DNA from: Aphanothece saxicola GSE-SYN-MK-01-06B
GTDB lineage: Bacteria > Cyanobacteriota > Cyanobacteriia > PCC-6307 > Cyanobiaceae
Direction: 5' to 3'
Assembly: GCA_019359745.1 (NCBI GenBank)
Contig: JAHHGT010000005.1
Span: 62,001 to 126,000, forward strand
Length of the DNA stretch: 64,000 nt
The first letter of the stretch is position 1; every line of letters begins with the position of its first letter. A program made the position numbers and the translations under genes. Of this stretch, positions 53,149-61,993 are shown piece by piece. The notes beneath the pieces were generated by a model that saw only the letters and a program-made list of their open reading frames with translations, did no database searches and was not told where the DNA came from.

Positions 53149-53289
53149 AGCCGATCGGCCCCAGATCCGATGCAACGGATGGAGGGCTTGAACCCGATCG
53201 TCCTGCTGGTGGCTGAAGCGACCACGCAGCCGGCACAAGACGCCACCAACAACCAACTCCTAGGGTTTGAACACTTGCACACTCCCCAG

Positions 53290-53550
53290 ATGCAGAAGCC
53301 CCTCCTCCATCTGGCCGCAGTGCTTGTGGCCCTTCCGCTGCTGAGCCCGGACCCAGCCGTGGCCCAGAAGCGGATTCCCAAACTGCCGGGCAACGACCAA
53401 TGCCCGCTTGGCTATGTGAATGATCTGAAGCAGCATTGCAATTCACCCATTTACTACCAAGTCAGGCCCACCTACGGAAAGCCCTGTCTGTCGGGATGGA
53501 TGAACATCGGGGCGGGCTACTGCAAGAAGAAAACCCTGGGGATTTTCTGA
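53290..53550 (+). CDS. Small secreted Cys-containing protein
   Basis: 86 residues from ATG 53290. Signal peptide (PLLHLAAVLVALPLLSPDPAVAQ). The mature peptide has four Cys (DQCPLGYVND, QHCNSP, GKPCLSGW, GAGYCKKK), suggesting two disulfides, and a conserved-looking YYQVRPTYGKPC block. No function known. Longer in-frame starts to 53170 add residues without a signal character. Confidence 0.7.
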   Translation: MQKPLLHLAAVLVALPLLSPDPAVAQKRIPKLPGNDQCPLGYVNDLKQHCNSPIYYQVRPTYGKPCLSGWMNIGAGYCKKKTLGIF

Positions 53551-53715
53551 GGCGCCTGGCTGGATGGGGGGCACGGCAAGGGTGATGCGGACAGGGATCG
53601 ACCGCTCTGCCTAGGATCGCACCTGCATCCGATCGGCACGGTCAGCCCCTGGAGGCATCGGAGCCATCCCATGCCCGAGCTTTCGATGCCAGAGGTTTCC
53701 GTGTCCGCAGATCCC

Positions 53716-54735
53716 ATGACCGCACCGATCCAGGCCCTGGCCGCCCCCGGCGCCGGGCAAGCGCTTGAGCCCTTCAGCTACACCCCAGGCCCACTGGGCA
53801 GCGAGGAGGTGGAGATCGCCGTCGAGAGCTGCGGCATCTGCCATAGCGATCTCTCCATGCTCGACAACGACTGGGGCATGACCGCCTATCCGTTTGTTCC
53901 CGGCCATGAAGTGATCGGGCGGGTTGTCGCCCTCGGGGAGCACACGAAGCGCCTGAGCCTCGGAGACCGGGTTGGTCTGGGCTGGTTTTCCGGCAGTTGC
54001 GGTGCCTGCGATCAATGCCTTTCCGGCAATCAGAACCTTTGCCTCAAAGCCGAGGCCACCATCGTCGGGCGTCACGGAGGCTTCGCCACGCGGGTTCGGG
54101 CCCAGTGGACCTGGGTGGCGCCCTTGCCGGAAGGGCTGGACACCGAGAAGGCCGGCCCCCTGCTCTGCGGAGGGATCACCGTCTTCAACCCGATCGTGGA
54201 ACTCGGGATCAAACCCACCGACAGCGTGGCGGTGATCGGGATCGGCGGGCTGGGTCACATGGCCCTGAAGTTTCTGCGGGCCTGGGGATGCGACGTCACC
54301 GCCTTCACCACCAGCGACTCGAAACGGGAGGAAGCGCTCCAGCTGGGCGCCCATCGCACCTTGAACTCCCGCAACGCCGAAGAACTGGCCGGGGCGGCGA
54401 GCAGCTTCGACTTCATCCTCAACACCACCAACGCCAATCTCGACTGGAACACCTACATCGCTGCCCTCAAACCCAAGGGCCGGCTGCACACCGTGGGGGC
54501 CGTCCCCGAACCGATCGCCCTGGCGGCCTTCCCGATGATTCTCGGGCAGAAGAGCCTTTCCGCCTCACCCCTGGGGAGCCCATCCACCACCGACACGATG
54601 CTGCAGTTCAGCTGTCGCCACGGCATCGCGCCCACCACGGAGTTCTTCCCCCTGTCGAAGGCGAATGAAGCCCTGGATCATCTCCGCTCCGGCCAAGCCC
54701 GGTACCGCATCGTGCTCATCAACGACCTGGGGTGA
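53716..54735 (+). CDS. Zinc-dependent NAD(P)-alcohol dehydrogenase (CAD/YahK type)
   Basis: 339 residues from ATG 53716 (a longer start at 53671 adds 15 residues). Catalytic zinc ligands CGICHSD and GHEVIG; structural zinc cysteines CGACDQC, NQNLC; Rossmann VIGIGGLGHMA; Ser/Arg-type NADP discrimination TTSDSKREEA. Reduces aldehydes to alcohols with NADPH, as cinnamyl-alcohol-dehydrogenase relatives do in cyanobacteria. Confidence 0.93.
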   Translation: MTAPIQALAAPGAGQALEPFSYTPGPLGSEEVEIAVESCGICHSDLSMLDNDWGMTAYPFVPGHEVIGRVVALGEHTKRLSLGDRVGLGWFSGSCGACDQCLSGNQNLCLKAEATIVGRHGGFATRVRAQWTWVAPLPEGLDTEKAGPLLCGGITVFNPIVELGIKPTDSVAVIGIGGLGHMALKFLRAWGCDVTAFTTSDSKREEALQLGAHRTLNSRNAEELAGAASSFDFILNTTNANLDWNTYIAALKPKGRLHTVGAVPEPIALAAFPMILGQKSLSASPLGSPSTTDTMLQFSCRHGIAPTTEFFPLSKANEALDHLRSGQARYRIVLINDLG

Positions 54736-54759
54736 GGCCCGCCTGCGGCGGCGTGATGG

Positions 54760-55284
54760 TCAGAAGGAGTCTTCCGTCTGGCCGGTGAAGCGGCCGGCGT
54801 AGCTCTCGTTGCCCAGCAGCTGCTGAAACACGAACTGGCAGACCGCGGTGCCGGGATGGACGGCGAGCGGAGCGGGACCGAAGTTGCTCATCTCCAGCAC
54901 CTGCTGGCTGTCGATCCCCGGACCCATGAAGGGGGCGCTGATGTGCACCATCAGGCCCAGCCGCGCGAAACGGCTGCGGCCCTCCAGCCAGCCGCACAGG
55001 CCAGGCCCCAGGCGCAGCCGCTCCTGGGTGATGCCGAGCACCGTCTCGCCCGGCATGATCAGGATGTGCTCGCCCTGGGGCACCACGATCTTCTCGGTGA
55101 GCGTCCGGTAGTCGGTGTTCTCGCCAACCTCGATCACCTGATGCACCTTGCGGAAGACGCGGAAGGTGCGGGCCAGGGTGAGGTCGAGGGAGGCCGGACC
55201 CAGGCGCTCAGGAGCGAAGGGCATGACCCCGATCGCGCCCGCTTCGATCGCCTGCAGGATCGCCTCTCTGCCGAGAACGGTCAT
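54760..55284 (-). CDS. dcd: dCTP deaminase
   Basis: 174 residues from ATG 55284, giving dUTP from dCTP for thymidylate synthesis. Motifs: LGPASLDLTLARTFRVF, GITQERLRLGPGLCGWLEGRSRFARLGL (split across two strands) with Arg and Ser contacts, and the Glu nucleophile region HPGTAVCQFVF. Length slightly under the usual 185-195. Upstream extension to 55449 is shadow-like. Confidence 0.9.
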   Translation of the reverse strand: MTVLGREAILQAIEAGAIGVMPFAPERLGPASLDLTLARTFRVFRKVHQVIEVGENTDYRTLTEKIVVPQGEHILIMPGETVLGITQERLRLGPGLCGWLEGRSRFARLGLMVHISAPFMGPGIDSQQVLEMSNFGPAPLAVHPGTAVCQFVFQQLLGNESYAGRFTGQTEDSF

Positions 55285-55318
55285 GTCTTTCGCTGGACAC
55301 AGGCGAGGGTGGATTGTC

Positions 55319-56626
55319 TCAGGCGGGCGGCCGGGGCCCTCGGTCCAGACCGTCGATGGTCTGCTCCAGCAGATCGCGGCCGCTGTCGTACACGACGCGC
55401 GGCGCCGGCCGGCCGGCCTCGGTGGCACCCAGGCGGCGGGCGGCGGCACGGCGCCGCTTCAGCTGGGGATCGGCCTGGCAGGCCGCCTTGGCCCAGGCCT
55501 GGCGACGGCGATTTCGGGCCGCGATGGCACGGTTGCGCCCGTACTGCAGCGGCAGGCGGGCCAGGGGCAGGAGCAGCAGCAACAGGGAATAGCCGATGGC
55601 GAAGCGCGCCAGCCAGGCCACCGGGGGCAGCCAGGCGGGGGTGATCGCCAGCAGCCACGGCGAGAGCACCAGCAGGGCCCCGACGGCGACGCCATAGCCG
55701 ACCCGTTGCCCGGCTCCGGCCCGGCTGAAGCGAACGGCCCGCTCGCGCAGGGGCGGCACCGGCCCATCCCCGCCGGCGGCGCGGGCGGGCAGGGAGGGGA
55801 AGCCATAGATCAGGTCCCCGTCCTCACTCACCTCGGGGCGGCCGTCGAAGCGCAGCAGCACCGGCAGCATGGCGGCATCGGCCAGGTCACGGCGGCGCTC
55901 GGGGTCGGAGGGGCAGTCGGGCAGATCGAGCAGGGGGGCGAGGTCCTCGGCGATCACCACGCCACCGCGCTTGCGCAGGAAAGCGGCGATGCGGCGCCAG
56001 CGCAGCGGCTCGAAGCGGGCATTGGGATCGCCATCGCCGAACAGGATCGAGAACACGGCGCTGAGGAAGCCCAGGGAGGCCGGATCGGCGCCCTCGCCGG
56101 GCAGGTCCCAGAGCAGGCTCCACAGCTGCTGCGGCGCGATGGAGGCGGAGCCCTGGCGCGCCGGGGCACCGAGGCCGGAGGCGAGCAGATCCAGGATGGA
56201 GAGGGGCACCTGGGCGAGCCCCTGCAGCAACGCCAGGCCGGCATCGTCGGCGTCGTCGCTGCTGAACAGCCGCACGATCAGCAGCACCGACAGGATCAGC
56301 ACCACCAGGGTGGTGACCAGCAGCAGCACCAGCCCGAAGCTGAGCCGGATCAGGCGGGCGGCCAGGCGCAGGGCCGCCTGCAGCCGGGCCTGCAGGCGGC
56401 GGCGGCCGCTGAGGGCCAACAGCCGCCTCCGAAGCGCTGGAGGGAAGACGAACAGCAGGGTGCCGTCCTCAGCCACCTGCAGGCGACCGGACACGTCGGC
56501 CACCAGGGCCAGCAGCCCCGGCTCGACCTCCTGCAGGGACAGGCCGGTGCCGGCAGCCACCTCGCCGACGCTGCAGCGGCGCCCGCGGTTGCCGATCCAG
56601 TCGAGCAGGGCGGCCTCCACCGTCAT
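55319..56626 (-). CDS. Conserved cyanobacterial membrane protein
   Basis: 435 residues. An N-terminal winged-helix-like segment (GNRGRRCSVGEVAAGTGLS) is followed by hydrophobic spans near 95-115 and, later, 310-350, with a soluble middle and a basic C-terminal tail. The shape matches a conserved cyanobacterial/plastid protein of unknown function. Its ATG overlaps the stop of the alpha/beta hydrolase gene by 4 bp, so the two are coupled. Confidence 0.75.
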   Translation of the reverse strand: MTVEAALLDWIGNRGRRCSVGEVAAGTGLSLQEVEPGLLALVADVSGRLQVAEDGTLLFVFPPALRRRLLALSGRRRLQARLQAALRLAARLIRLSFGLVLLLVTTLVVLILSVLLIVRLFSSDDADDAGLALLQGLAQVPLSILDLLASGLGAPARQGSASIAPQQLWSLLWDLPGEGADPASLGFLSAVFSILFGDGDPNARFEPLRWRRIAAFLRKRGGVVIAEDLAPLLDLPDCPSDPERRRDLADAAMLPVLLRFDGRPEVSEDGDLIYGFPSLPARAAGGDGPVPPLRERAVRFSRAGAGQRVGYGVAVGALLVLSPWLLAITPAWLPPVAWLARFAIGYSLLLLLLPLARLPLQYGRNRAIAARNRRRQAWAKAACQADPQLKRRRAAARRLGATEAGRPAPRVVYDSGRDLLEQTIDGLDRGPRPPA

Positions 56627-57843
56627 CGGCCTGGGTCAGACGTGCGGGGGCTCGCGAACACCGCCTCCAGCCAGTCGTAGGCCCGCTGGTGGAACAGGGA
56701 GCGGGCCGTCTCCTCGCAATGGCCGCCGGCGCCCTCGGCGGTGGTGAAGCGCACCAGGGTGCGGGGACAGCGCAGCGCGGCATGGAGCTGTTCCGCGAAA
56801 CGCGCGATCGGATCCGCCTCCGCCCAGGCCACGAAGGTGGGGCAGCGGATCCGTTCGGCACGCCCTTTGAGGCTGTAGTCGCCGGCGATGCGGAGGTAGT
56901 CGGCGATGGAATCGAGACCATGCACCCAGAGGGCCCGCCGAAAGGTCCAGTGCAGGTAGGGATCGGAGCGGACCCCGTCCTCGAGGGCCTCGAGATCGGC
57001 GGGGGCGATCTTGGGCAGCCGGTCGCGCGCGGCCGGGGCCAGCGGCAGGAACGTGCGCAACGCCTCGAGCAGGTCCCATTGGCCGGGGTCGGCGATGCAG
57101 GCCGCCAGGCGGTGTTCGCCGCTGGCCGCGCGGGGCGCCAGATAGCCGCCGAAACTCCAGCCGATCAACGCGATCCGCTGCGGATCCACCTCCGGGCGGG
57201 TGAGGGCAAAATCGACCACCGGGCCCACCACGGCCTCCCAGTCGGGACGGAACACCAGGCCCTGGTGGATGAGGGGCCGGCCCTGGCCGGGGCCGTCGAA
57301 GGTGAGGCAGTGGTAGCCGCGGCGGACGGCGGCCACGGCATGGGCGAAGTGCGCCTCGTGCACGGTGGCGTCGTAGCCGTTGGTGGCGATCAGCGTGGGG
57401 CGCGGTTGGCCCGAGTCATCGGCGCGGTGGAAGTAGCCGGGGAGGGTGGTGCCCTCGTAGGGGATCTCCACGGCCTCCACGGCCGGCGTCATCAGGGCGG
57501 CCGCCCTGGCGAACGCCCCGGCCTCCCGGTCGAAAGCCTCCACCAGCCGGGGATCCACGGGCGCCCCGAAGAGCGGCAGCCAGGCGGTGCGGTAGTAGTT
57601 GCTGGCCCGCAGCCAGGCCTCCCGGGCACTCACCGCGTGGCCGGCCGCAGCACAGGCCTCGGCGATCTCGCTCACCCGATCCGCCGTCGCGCTCCAGGCC
57701 CGGAACCAGCTGTCCGGATCCCCGGGCGTGATCTGTGACGCCGTGGCGAAGCACTCGCCGAAATCCGCCCCGCCGTAGGGGGCGTGCGACAGGGCGCGGA
57801 ACGCGAAGCGCTCGAAGAGGGGATCGGCGAAGAAAAGGCCCAT
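56623..57843 (-). CDS. Alpha/beta hydrolase (DUF1100/FrsA-like)
   Basis: 406 residues from ATG 57843. Helical N-terminal cap (about 1-140), then the fold with ATNGYDATVHEA, FDGPGQGRPLIHQG and the nucleophile elbow LIGWSFGGYLAPR. The His at GAGGHCEETAR completes the triad. Group members hydrolyse C-C or ester bonds of bulky substrates. Flanked in the same strand by an acyl-CoA synthetase 10 bp upstream and a membrane protein overlapping downstream, a small operon. Confidence 0.88.
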   Translation of the reverse strand: MGLFFADPLFERFAFRALSHAPYGGADFGECFATASQITPGDPDSWFRAWSATADRVSEIAEACAAAGHAVSAREAWLRASNYYRTAWLPLFGAPVDPRLVEAFDREAGAFARAAALMTPAVEAVEIPYEGTTLPGYFHRADDSGQPRPTLIATNGYDATVHEAHFAHAVAAVRRGYHCLTFDGPGQGRPLIHQGLVFRPDWEAVVGPVVDFALTRPEVDPQRIALIGWSFGGYLAPRAASGEHRLAACIADPGQWDLLEALRTFLPLAPAARDRLPKIAPADLEALEDGVRSDPYLHWTFRRALWVHGLDSIADYLRIAGDYSLKGRAERIRCPTFVAWAEADPIARFAEQLHAALRCPRTLVRFTTAEGAGGHCEETARSLFHQRAYDWLEAVFASPRTSDPGR

Positions 57844-57853
57844 GGGGAGAAGG

Positions 57854-59404
57854 TCAGGGAGCGTGCCGTGCATCCGCCGCCAGCCGCCGCAGGGCCAGCC
57901 GGTCGGTCTTGCCCACCGGGGTGAGGGGCAGCTGCTCGAGCACGCGGATCTCCTCCGGCGCCTTGTAGCCGACACGGGCCCGGGCAAAGGCGATCAGTTC
58001 GGCTTCGCTGGGGGCGGGCTGGTCGTGGCGGAGGGTGAGGTAAGCGCGCACGTTCTCCCCGTGCACCGGGTCCTGGATGCCGATCACCCCCACCAGCTCC
58101 ACGGCCGGGTGTTCAGAGAGCGCCTCCTCCACCTCCTGGGGGCAGATGTTGGAGCTGTCGTGGACGATGATCTGCTTGCGGCGGCCGCAGAACCAGAAGA
58201 AGCCGTCGGCGTCGACCCGCATCTCATCGCCGCTGTCGAGCCAGCCCTGTTGGATGGTGTCGGCGGTGGCCTGGGGGTTGTCCCAGTAGCCCACCATCAT
58301 CGAAGGCGCCTGAATCCAGAGCCGTCCCTGCTCGCCCGGGGCCACCTCGGTGCCGTCCTCATGGCGCAGGCTGGCGCTGAACCCCGGGCAGAGCCGGCCG
58401 ACGGAGCCGATCCGGTTCAGGCCGGAGGGGGGCGCCAGGGTGGTGTAGCCGATCTCGCTCATGCCGAAGCATTCGTCGATGCCGAAGCCGGCGGCCAGGC
58501 GGAACTCCTCCCGCAGCTGGTGGGGCACCTTGTCGCCGCCGCTGATGCAGAGACGCACCGAGCCCAGATCCGTGGGCAGCAGCCGTTCATCCCGCACCAG
58601 CTCGAACAGGGCAGCGGGCAGCATCAGGAGCACCGAGGGCCGGTGGCGCCGCAGCAGGGTTTCCACCGTGGGCGCATCGATGCGGCTGGCGATCGCGGCG
58701 GAGGCGCCGGCGGCCAGGGCCGCCAGCACGAGGGCCGAAGAGGCGATGTGGGCCAGGGAACTGCCGGCCAGCACCTCTTCGCCGGCCCGCAGTTCGCTGG
58801 CCTGGATGAAGGAGGTGAGGACCGCGGCGAAGCTGGCCCGGCTGTGGGTCACTCCCTTCGGCCGGCCGGTGCTGCCGGAGGTGAAGAAGAGGACGCAGGG
58901 CTCGTCGTCGGCCAGATCGGGCCAGGGCGGGAACTCGCCGCCGGCGGGCGCCGCTGCCAGCAGGGGCTCCAAACCGGAGGGATCGTCAATGCGGTGGCAG
59001 CCAAGGGGCAGCCGGCCCGCCACGGCACTGGCCTGCACATCGGCCAGCCGTTCGCCGTGGAACACCAGGGCCGCGGCGCCGCTCACCGTCAGCGCATGGT
59101 CGATCTCCGGGGGCACATAGCGGTAGTTGAGCGGGGTGAGCACCAGGCCGCTGCGCAGGCCAGCCAGGTAGTGGACGACCAGCTCCACCCGGTTGGGGAT
59201 CAGGGAGGCGAGCCGATCACCCCGCCGCAGGCCCAGCCGCTGGTAGGCCCGGGCCAGCTGCTCCACCTGGCGATCAAGCTCGGCCCAGCTGAGGCTGTGG
59301 TCCAGATCCTGCAGCGCCGCTGCCGCCGGATCGCCCCCCAGGCCGGCCTCCAGGAGGCGGGTCAGGTCGATCAGTGGGGCCAGGGGCGGGCCGTGGTGGG
59401 GCAT
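57854..59404 (-). CDS. Acyl-CoA/acyl-AMP synthetase (ANL family)
   Basis: 516 residues from ATG 59404. Motifs of the adenylate-forming family: LFFTSGSTGRPKGVTHS, FGMSEIGYTT, GWLDSGDEMRVDADGF, FCGRRKQIIVHDSSNICP and the C-terminal lysine PVGKTDRLAL. It activates a carboxylic acid with ATP, normally transferring it to CoA. First gene of a unit with the hydrolase and membrane protein genes. Substrate not readable. Confidence 0.9.
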   Translation of the reverse strand: MPHHGPPLAPLIDLTRLLEAGLGGDPAAAALQDLDHSLSWAELDRQVEQLARAYQRLGLRRGDRLASLIPNRVELVVHYLAGLRSGLVLTPLNYRYVPPEIDHALTVSGAAALVFHGERLADVQASAVAGRLPLGCHRIDDPSGLEPLLAAAPAGGEFPPWPDLADDEPCVLFFTSGSTGRPKGVTHSRASFAAVLTSFIQASELRAGEEVLAGSSLAHIASSALVLAALAAGASAAIASRIDAPTVETLLRRHRPSVLLMLPAALFELVRDERLLPTDLGSVRLCISGGDKVPHQLREEFRLAAGFGIDECFGMSEIGYTTLAPPSGLNRIGSVGRLCPGFSASLRHEDGTEVAPGEQGRLWIQAPSMMVGYWDNPQATADTIQQGWLDSGDEMRVDADGFFWFCGRRKQIIVHDSSNICPQEVEEALSEHPAVELVGVIGIQDPVHGENVRAYLTLRHDQPAPSEAELIAFARARVGYKAPEEIRVLEQLPLTPVGKTDRLALRRLAADARHAP

Positions 59405-59515
59405 GGAATGCCGAAAGCCCGCCCACTCTGGCAGCGGTTTGGTGTTGCGCTGCTGCAAGGGGGGCAGGCCATCGCCTGCGCGCGTTCATCGCCGTACGGA
59501 TGGTGGGGAAGATGC

Positions 59516-60016
59516 TCACCCGAGGATCTTCCTCGCGTCCTTGAGCAGCAGGAGCAGCTGCTGCTGGCGCAGAGGCGATGCGATGAAACCGAACCGGGTG
59601 TAGAAGCGTGCCGCGTCTTCGTCGATGGGATGGGTCAGGATCGCCCGAATTCCGGCCTGCTCAGCGATCAACAGCGTCCGACGGATCGCGTCCTGCAGCA
59701 TCCCGACACCGAGGCCATGTCCTTGGTGTTCCCGTGACACGGCGAGCCTGGCCAGGATGACCACGGGCAGCGGAAATCGCCCCATGCCCTGACGGATGCG
59801 CTCTGGGGACTCCGCAGTGTCGACCTGGCCCACGGTGAGGCTGAAGTAGCCGGCGACGCGGTTCTCCTGGTCAGCGACGACGAACGTTCGGGCCGAGCCA
59901 CTGGTCTGCGCCTGGCGGGCGTGGTGCAGTAGCCAGTGATTCAGTGTGGGCCTGCCGCACTCAAAGCCTTCCAGCTGGTGCTGGACGGCCAGCGGCTGCG
60001 GCGGCCGCCAGGTCAC
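59516..60016 (-). CDS. tacT: TacT-like GNAT acetyltransferase toxin
   Basis: 166 residues. GNAT fold with FECGRPTLNHWLLHHARQAQ, the beta strand VILARLAVSREHQGHGLGVGML (acetyl-CoA loop QGHGLG) and C-terminal FYTRFGFIAS. This pattern matches TacT/AtaT toxins that acetylate aminoacyl-tRNA and stop translation. Overlaps its antitoxin by 4 bp. The intact pair contrasts with the relic at 50543. Confidence 0.92.
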   Translation of the reverse strand: MTWRPPQPLAVQHQLEGFECGRPTLNHWLLHHARQAQTSGSARTFVVADQENRVAGYFSLTVGQVDTAESPERIRQGMGRFPLPVVILARLAVSREHQGHGLGVGMLQDAIRRTLLIAEQAGIRAILTHPIDEDAARFYTRFGFIASPLRQQQLLLLLKDARKILG

Positions 60017-60306
60017 TCGGCGTCCCAGGGTGCCCGCCTGGTGAACAGATCACGGAGACCCTCGTTGGCCTGATCGGGGCGGTCCAGCAGATCCATCAGG
60101 GCCTGGGCCTGGGAACCCGAGACCATGAACAGGCGCTGATCAAGGAGCGCCTGCTCAGCAGCGAGGCAGGCACTGTCAAGGATGAAGTCGGTGAGTGACT
60201 TGTGGGTGACCTCGGCGGCACGGCGCAGCACGGCTTCCTGTTCCGGCGTGGCGCGCAGGCCGAGCCGGGCTGAGCGCGCAGGAGGCGAAGCTCCGGTGGC
60301 AGCCAT
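60013..60306 (-). CDS. tacA: DUF1778 (TacA-type) antitoxin
   Basis: 97 residues from ATG 60306. Ribbon-helix-helix segment RLGLRATPEQEAVLRRAAE, KSLTDFILDSACLAAEQALLD, and a C-terminal toxin-binding tail (LFTRRAPWDAE). Antitoxin-first, overlapping the GNAT toxin. An in-frame extension to 60450 covers the intergenic region and is unlikely. Confidence 0.92.
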   Translation of the reverse strand: MAATGASPPARSARLGLRATPEQEAVLRRAAEVTHKSLTDFILDSACLAAEQALLDQRLFMVSGSQAQALMDLLDRPDQANEGLRDLFTRRAPWDAE

Positions 60307-60429
60307 GGCGAACCCTCTCCTACCTAAGCAGCCGAACAACGTTAGTACAAACGACGCACGCAAGCGGTGAGGAGGGGTCCTGCAAAGCTTGGTTGAAGGC
60401 AAGACGGAGGGATTGGCATCGCCGCAGGG

Positions 60430-60461
60430 CTTCTCCTCCATCAGTGCCACACCCCGTCACA
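60430..60461 (+). repeat. Copy of the HNH-HIT upstream sequence
   Basis: 32 bases here (CTTCTCCTCCA...CGTCACA) match most positions of 62586-62617, which lies just upstream of the HNH-HIT start. No coding homology follows here; the copy is cut off by the hicBA pair, so it looks like a decayed duplicate edge. Confidence 0.6.
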
Positions 60462-60470
60462 CCCCTGCCC

Positions 60471-60716
60471 TCAAAGATCCAGGCTGCCGATCAGCTCTTC
60501 GATCGAGCAGCCCAGCTGACTGGCCACGTCCTTGAGGATCTGCCGCAAGGTGCCGACCCTCAGGGGCTTGTGGGCTGGAATGGTGAGGTGCTGCTGCTGG
60601 CCGTCAGAGCTTCGGCTCAGCCGCATGTGACTCCTAGTCTGACGGGTCTGCACGTAGCCATGGCGCCGCAGGCGCTCGGCCAGGAGCTGGCCGTTGACGT
60701 CCCGCGGAATCCTCAC
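60471..60716 (-). CDS. hicA: HicA-type mRNA interferase toxin
   Basis: 81 residues from GTG 60716. HicA double-stranded-RNA-binding-like fold: DVNGQLLAERLRRHGYVQTR, the catalytic region RQTRSHMRLSRS with the active His, LTIPAHKPLRVGTLRQILKDV. It cleaves mRNA when HicB is absent. The weak GTG start overlaps the hicB stop by 4 bp. Confidence 0.93.
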   Translation of the reverse strand: MRIPRDVNGQLLAERLRRHGYVQTRQTRSHMRLSRSSDGQQQHLTIPAHKPLRVGTLRQILKDVASQLGCSIEELIGSLDL

Positions 60717-60919
60717 AGGGCCAGCAGTTCCTGCCTCACGTGATGGAGGCGGATCTGGGGCGGTGCCTGGCCTGGATCGAAGTGGCAGACGACCGCGTCG
60801 CGGATCTCCCGGTGGAGCTCCTCGAGAGTGTCGGCCTCGGTGTGGATCGCGGCGCCGGCTGCGCTGGCTCGGAAGGAGCCATCCTCCGCTTCCTCGACCA
60901 CGAAAAGGATTTCCTGCAT
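60713..60919 (-). CDS. hicB: HicB-type antitoxin
   Basis: 68 residues from ATG 60919. Degraded-RNase-H-like HicB fold: EILFVVEEAEDGSFRA, IHTEADTLEELHREIRDAV, FDPGQAPPQIRLHH. Precedes hicA and overlaps it. The short form lacks a separate C-terminal DNA-binding domain, so autoregulation may differ. In-frame upstream sequence to 61003 runs into a repeat and is not included. Confidence 0.9.
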   Translation of the reverse strand: MQEILFVVEEAEDGSFRASAAGAAIHTEADTLEELHREIRDAVVCHFDPGQAPPQIRLHHVRQELLAL

Positions 60920-60981
60920 GGCCCCCTCCAGTGGCGCCAGTCTGGCAGTGGCGGGCGGGATGCTGCCCCTGTCTGGGCAAA

Positions 60982-61093
60982 GGGACTGGGGCGGCACAAC
61001 CACACCCGGCGCCGGGTTGGCTGCAGCCGCATCACGCCCAAGCCAGAAGGGATCCCATCAGGGGCGATGGCCTGACGGGCCGCCCAAAACCAC
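60982..61093. repeat. Dispersed repeat, copy 1 (left of brnTA)
   Basis: Begins GGGACTGGGGCGGCACA and ends ATGGCCTGACGGGCCGCCCAAAACCA. The right part is shared with copy 2 at 61706-61772 with few differences; copy 1 has about 45 extra bases in the middle. Ends carry GGGCGGC/GCCGCCC inverted bases. The two copies flank the brnTA pair as direct repeats. Confidence 0.75.
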
Positions 61094-61107
61094 GAAGCTC
61101 CACACGC

Positions 61108-61377
61108 TCAGGGGCGATCGAGAAGCCTGCCGCACACGTACTTGTGAAGGACACTGCTGATCAGGGTCTGGTAGGGAATGCCCTCCTGCAGGGCACGGGC
61201 ACGCAAGGCGCCTAGATCCTCACTGGTGAGGCGAATGTTGATGCGCTGATCCTTGGTGGCCGTTGACCTTGCGGAGGCTTCCAGGCGGGAGCGCTCTGCA
61301 GCCGTAGCCACCGAACGGAGCGTGCCCGCTTCGAAGGCTTCCAGGATCTCCTGCTCTTCGTGATCAAGGGGGTTCAT
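61108..61377 (-). CDS. brnA: BrnA-type (CopG/RHH) antitoxin
   Basis: 89 residues. C-terminal ribbon-helix-helix INIRLTSEDLGALRARALQEGIPYQTLISSVLHKY, typical of BrnA/CopG antitoxins. It follows the toxin and overlaps it by 4 bp; toxin-first order is normal for BrnTA. Flanked on both sides by copies of a direct repeat. Confidence 0.92.
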   Translation of the reverse strand: MNPLDHEEQEILEAFEAGTLRSVATAAERSRLEASARSTATKDQRINIRLTSEDLGALRARALQEGIPYQTLISSVLHKYVCGRLLDRP

Positions 61378-61655
61378 GGTGCGTCTCCTGGGCGGTAGGC
61401 GATGGTGGCTTTGCGGCTGGGAATGATGGTTTTGAGAAAGAGGTGATCGTCGGCCTCGACATAAGGCACCAGATGGGCATAGCCGGAGATCAGAACGACA
61501 AGAATGCGCTGGCCTGGGTAGCGGGCCTGGTTCGGATGCTCAACGATGTCGAGCAGATCACCGGATTCGATAGCGACCACCACGGCCTCGAAGGAAATGC
61601 CTCGTTGAACCTGAAGGACCTCGTTCTTGCCTGCGCTCCAGCGAAAGGGCTTCAT
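61374..61655 (-). CDS. brnT: BrnT-type ribonuclease toxin
   Basis: 93 residues. BrnT pattern: FRWSAGKNEVLQVQRGISFEAVVVAIESG, then LLDIVEHPNQARYPGQRILVV, GYAHLVPYV and LKTIIPSRKAT. The family folds like RelE and cuts mRNA. The usual N-terminal EWDP motif is replaced by RWSA, so it belongs to a divergent BrnT/DUF497-like branch. Toxin first, antitoxin overlapping. Confidence 0.85.
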   Translation of the reverse strand: MKPFRWSAGKNEVLQVQRGISFEAVVVAIESGDLLDIVEHPNQARYPGQRILVVLISGYAHLVPYVEADDHLFLKTIIPSRKATIAYRPGDAP

Positions 61656-61705
61656 GGCAACACCCTAAGGCCCTGTGTGCCTTTTGTCATCAGTCTTTGG
61701 GTGGG

Positions 61706-61772
61706 GGACTAGGGCGGCACAGCCAGACGGGATCCAAGCAGGGGCAATGGCCTGACGGACCGCCCAAAACCA
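61706..61772. repeat. Dispersed repeat, copy 2 (right of brnTA)
   Basis: GGGACTAGGGCGGCACAGCC...CAGGGGCAATGGCCTGACGG followed by ACCGCCCAAAACCA. Direct repeat of copy 1, lacking about 45 bases of its middle. With copy 1 it brackets brnTA, so recombination between them would delete the toxin-antitoxin pair. Confidence 0.75.
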
Positions 61773-61811
61773 AACCTGGCCCGGTCGCCCGTCAGCCGCC
61801 AGCATCACTCC

Positions 61812-61981
61812 ATGGCCAACAGCCCCTCTGCTGCCTTCCTTCGCCTGCGGCAGTAAATCTCCAAGCGCATGCGCATGAGCCCCATCGACCAACCCCTGAT
61901 GCTCAAGGAGCTCCTCGGACGCCGCAGCCCCGCCCCCGCGCAGGACGTGGCCCGGCAGATCCTAGGAAGCGAGAAGCTGAA
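61812..61981 (+). pseudogene. Decayed 5' fragment of an HNH-HIT gene copy
   Basis: From ATG 61812 the sequence parallels the start of the HNH-HIT gene at 62635: a Leu/Arg block (FLRLRQ), then KRMRMSPIDQPLMLKELLGR, PAPAQDVARQILG; the intact gene has ERMRMS, KPLMLMELLGR and PAPAQDVARRILG. A TAA stop after 14 codons and complete loss of similarity after about 61981 show it is dead. Homology also extends about 20 bases upstream of the ATG. Confidence 0.85.
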
Positions 61982-61993
61982 CGATGTCGAACC

